Shown: positions 53,236 through 54,999 of the stretch, piece after piece
Numbering within the stretch: position 1 is the first letter of the stretch
Layout: each line of letters opens with the position of its first letter
Source: Phenylobacterium sp.
GTDB lineage: Bacteria > Pseudomonadota > Alphaproteobacteria > Caulobacterales > Caulobacteraceae
Length of the DNA stretch: 54,999 nt
Direction of reading: 5' to 3'
Assembly: GCF_025351295.1 (NCBI RefSeq)
Contig: NZ_JANXWD010000025.1
Coordinates: 1 to 54,999 of the forward strand
Made by a program: the position numbers and the translations under genes
The notes under the pieces: model-generated
What the model was told of the DNA's origin: nothing
Seen by the model: the letters and a program-made list of their open reading frames with translations, nothing else
The model's database searches: none

Positions 53236-54999
53236 TCAGCCCTCGCCGTCCCTCAGGATGTCGCTGACCCGGCCGTTGAAGATGTCGATCGCGAACGGCT
53301 TGGTGATCATCTCCATCCCGGCCTCCAGGAAGCCGCCGGCGATGGCCGCGTTCTCGGCGTAGCCGGTCATGAACAGGATCGGCAGGTCGGGGCGCCGGCC
53401 CCGCGCGGCGTCGGCGAGCTGGCGGCCATTGAGGCCCGGCAGGCCGACGTCGGTGATCAGCAGGTCGATCTTCGACGGGCCTTCCAGGATCGACAGGCCG
53501 GCCGGTCCGTCGGCGGCCTCCAGGGTGGCGTAGCCACGCTCGGTCAGGACATCGACCACGAGGTTGCGCACCGAGGGCTCGTCCTCGACCACCAGCACAA
53601 CCTTGCCGGTGACATTCAGCGGCGCGTCGTCGGCGCGCGCGCCAAGGGCCTCGGGCTGTTCGGCGGCGCCGAAGTGGCGCGGCAGGTACAGCTTCACCGT
53701 CGTGCCCTGGCCGAACTCGCTGTAGATCTTGGCGTAGCCATTCGACTGCTGGGCGAAGCCATAGATCATCGACAGGCCCAGGCCCGTCCCCTGCCCGATC
53801 GGCTTGGTGGTGAAGAACGGCTCGAAGGCCTTGGCGATCACGTCGGCCTCCATGCCGACGCCGGTGTCGGTCACGCAGACGCAGACATACTGCCCGGGCT
53901 TCACCGCGCGCTCGCGGGCGGTGTAGGCGTTGTCCAGGTGGGCGTTGCAGCTCTCGATGGTCAGCTTGCCGCCATCCGGCATGGCGTCGCGGCTGTTGAT
54001 CGCCAGGTTGAGGATGGCGCTCTCCAGCTGGTGGGGATCGCACAGCGTGGTCCACAGGCCGGCGGCGCGGACCACCTCCAGCTCGACCTTTTCGCCCAGC
54101 GTACGGCGCAGCAGGTCCTCCATCGACCCCACCAGCCGGTTGGCGTCGACCGCCCTGGGGTCCAGCGGTTGGCGCCGCGAGAAGGCTAGCAGCCGGTGGG
54201 TCAAGGCCGCCGCCCGCTTGGCCGCCCCCTCAGCGGTGGCGGCGTAGCGGTCGACGTCGGTCATGCGGCCCTGCGCCAGCCGCTTTTGCAGCAGGTCGAT
54301 CGACCCCAGCACGCCGGTCAGCAGGTTGTTGAAGTCGTGAGCGATGCCGCCGGTCAGCTGGCCCACCGCTTCCATCTTCTGCGCCTGGCGCAGCGCGTCC
54401 TGGATCGCCTCGCGCTCCTGGCCCTCCTTCTGCAGGCGGGCCAGGGCCTCGGCCAGAGCCTCGGTGCGTTCGGCGACCCGCGCCTCCAAGGTCTCGTTCA
54501 GCCGGCGCAGCTCTTCCTCGGCGCGCACCTGCTCGGTGACATCGCTGCCCTCCGCGAATACGCCGGCGACCTCGCCACCCTCGAAGATCGGCTGGTAGAC
54601 CAGGTGCAGGAAGCGCTCCTCCAGCGGTGCGTCGGGCTCCCGCTGCAGCATAACCTGCATGTTGCGTCCGACGAACGGTCGGCCGGTCTGCATCACCTGG
54701 TCCAGCAGCTCGAAGAACCCCTGGCCCTGGACCTCCGGCAGGGCCTCGCGCACCGGCTTGCCGACCAGATCGCGATGACCGACCAGCTGCAGGTAGGAGG
54801 CGTTGATCAGCTCGAACACCAGGTCCTTGCCGCGCAGCATGCACATGAAGCCCGGCGCCTGCTGGAACAGGTCGCGGATGCGGTCGCGCTCGGTGGTCCG
54901 CGCCGCGACCTCGGCGGCCAGGCTCTCGTTCAGCTTCGCCAGGGCGTTGGCGGCCACTTCGCGCAGGGTGGCGACCTCGGCCAGCGCCTCGGCCCGCGC
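53236..54999 (-). CDS. Hybrid sensor histidine kinase with PAS domain and receiver (5' partial)
   Basis: 587 residues are visible; the frame runs open into the right edge, so the N-terminus is missing. In order, the visible part has a coiled-coil, a PAS domain (FQQAPGFMCMLRGKDLVFELINASY), a second coiled-coil (RLNETLEARVAERTEALAE), the HisKA H-box with His in GGIAHDFNNLL, an ATP-binding HATPase domain (NLAINSRDAMPDGG, DTGVGM, GTGLGLSMIYG) and a C-terminal receiver with the Asp of LLITDVGLPG. It is a typical orphan alphaproteobacterial hybrid kinase. No partner is seen in the window. Confidence 0.94.
   Translation of the reverse strand, partial: ARAEALAEVATLREVAANALAKLNESLAAEVAARTTERDRIRDLFQQAPGFMCMLRGKDLVFELINASYLQLVGHRDLVGKPVREALPEVQGQGFFELLDQVMQTGRPFVGRNMQVMLQREPDAPLEERFLHLVYQPIFEGGEVAGVFAEGSDVTEQVRAEEELRRLNETLEARVAERTEALAEALARLQKEGQEREAIQDALRQAQKMEAVGQLTGGIAHDFNNLLTGVLGSIDLLQKRLAQGRMTDVDRYAATAEGAAKRAAALTHRLLAFSRRQPLDPRAVDANRLVGSMEDLLRRTLGEKVELEVVRAAGLWTTLCDPHQLESAILNLAINSRDAMPDGGKLTIESCNAHLDNAYTARERAVKPGQYVCVCVTDTGVGMEADVIAKAFEPFFTTKPIGQGTGLGLSMIYGFAQQSNGYAKIYSEFGQGTTVKLYLPRHFGAAEQPEALGARADDAPLNVTGKVVLVVEDEPSVRNLVVDVLTERGYATLEAADGPAGLSILEGPSKIDLLITDVGLPGLNGRQLADAARGRRPDLPILFMTGYAENAAIAGGFLEAGMEMITKPFAIDIFNGRVSDILRDGEG

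Overview
The window is high-GC, densely packed bacterial chromosome, most likely from an alphaproteobacterium of the Caulobacterales (Caulobacter/Phenylobacterium-like). The basis is the 5' end of a 16S rRNA gene, the linked cell-shape cluster mreB-mreC-mreD-mrdA-rodA, a Coq4-like protein, and several families of GC-rich palindromic intergenic repeats. The genus is inference. Nearly all of the window is ordinary chromosome; no prophage, insertion sequence, integrase, tRNA or CRISPR array was seen.

Layout. 1-1056: start of an rRNA operon on the minus strand with two tandem promoters that share an identical -10/discriminator, then a divergent Rrf2-type Fe-S regulator. 1500-8820: CBS-pair protein, rhomboid protease, M16 periplasmic peptidase, GMC oxidoreductase and a DUF3667 membrane protein. 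8982-12710: minus-strand catabolic set (enoyl-CoA hydratase, VOC protein, MDR oxidoreductase, MFS permease). 12711-13369: decayed region with the stub of a second MFS gene. 13370-16433: translationally coupled class III aminotransferase, amidase and DUF423 protein. 16424-20338: Bcr/CflA-type MFS pump, epoxide-hydrolase-like and prolyl-iminopeptidase-like hydrolases, and a VapBC toxin-antitoxin pair whose operator is a perfect palindrome. 20484-26578: rod-shape (elongasome) operon. 26836-29933: molybdate transport modABC with divergent modE.

30006-38359: an ABC-2 exporter; a three-domain protein at 32461-34290 (hexapeptide acyltransferase, acyl carrier protein, LnmK-like double hot-dog) standing alone without a polyketide cluster; an EamA transporter; leuA preceded by a leucine-rich leader peptide that appears to be leaderless and to drive attenuation; and a TPR pseudogene with a frameshift and an internal stop. 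38463-45073: GST, a broken ParD-like antitoxin, TVP38 protein, aspartate-type aminotransferase, M28 peptidase, small DUF proteins, a Coq4-like protein and a ribbon-helix-helix protein that flank a perfect inverted repeat. 45115-54999: PcrA/UvrD helicase with a near-match SOS box, CorA, PrmA, an M24 aminopeptidase coupled to a methyltransferase, and a hybrid histidine kinase that runs off the right edge.

The best candidates for new biology are the acyltransferase-ACP-LnmK fusion and the leaderless leuA leader peptide. Secondary interest lies in the rRNA tandem promoters, the repeat families that supply stop codons to genes, and the gene remnants that mark toxin-antitoxin and transporter loss.
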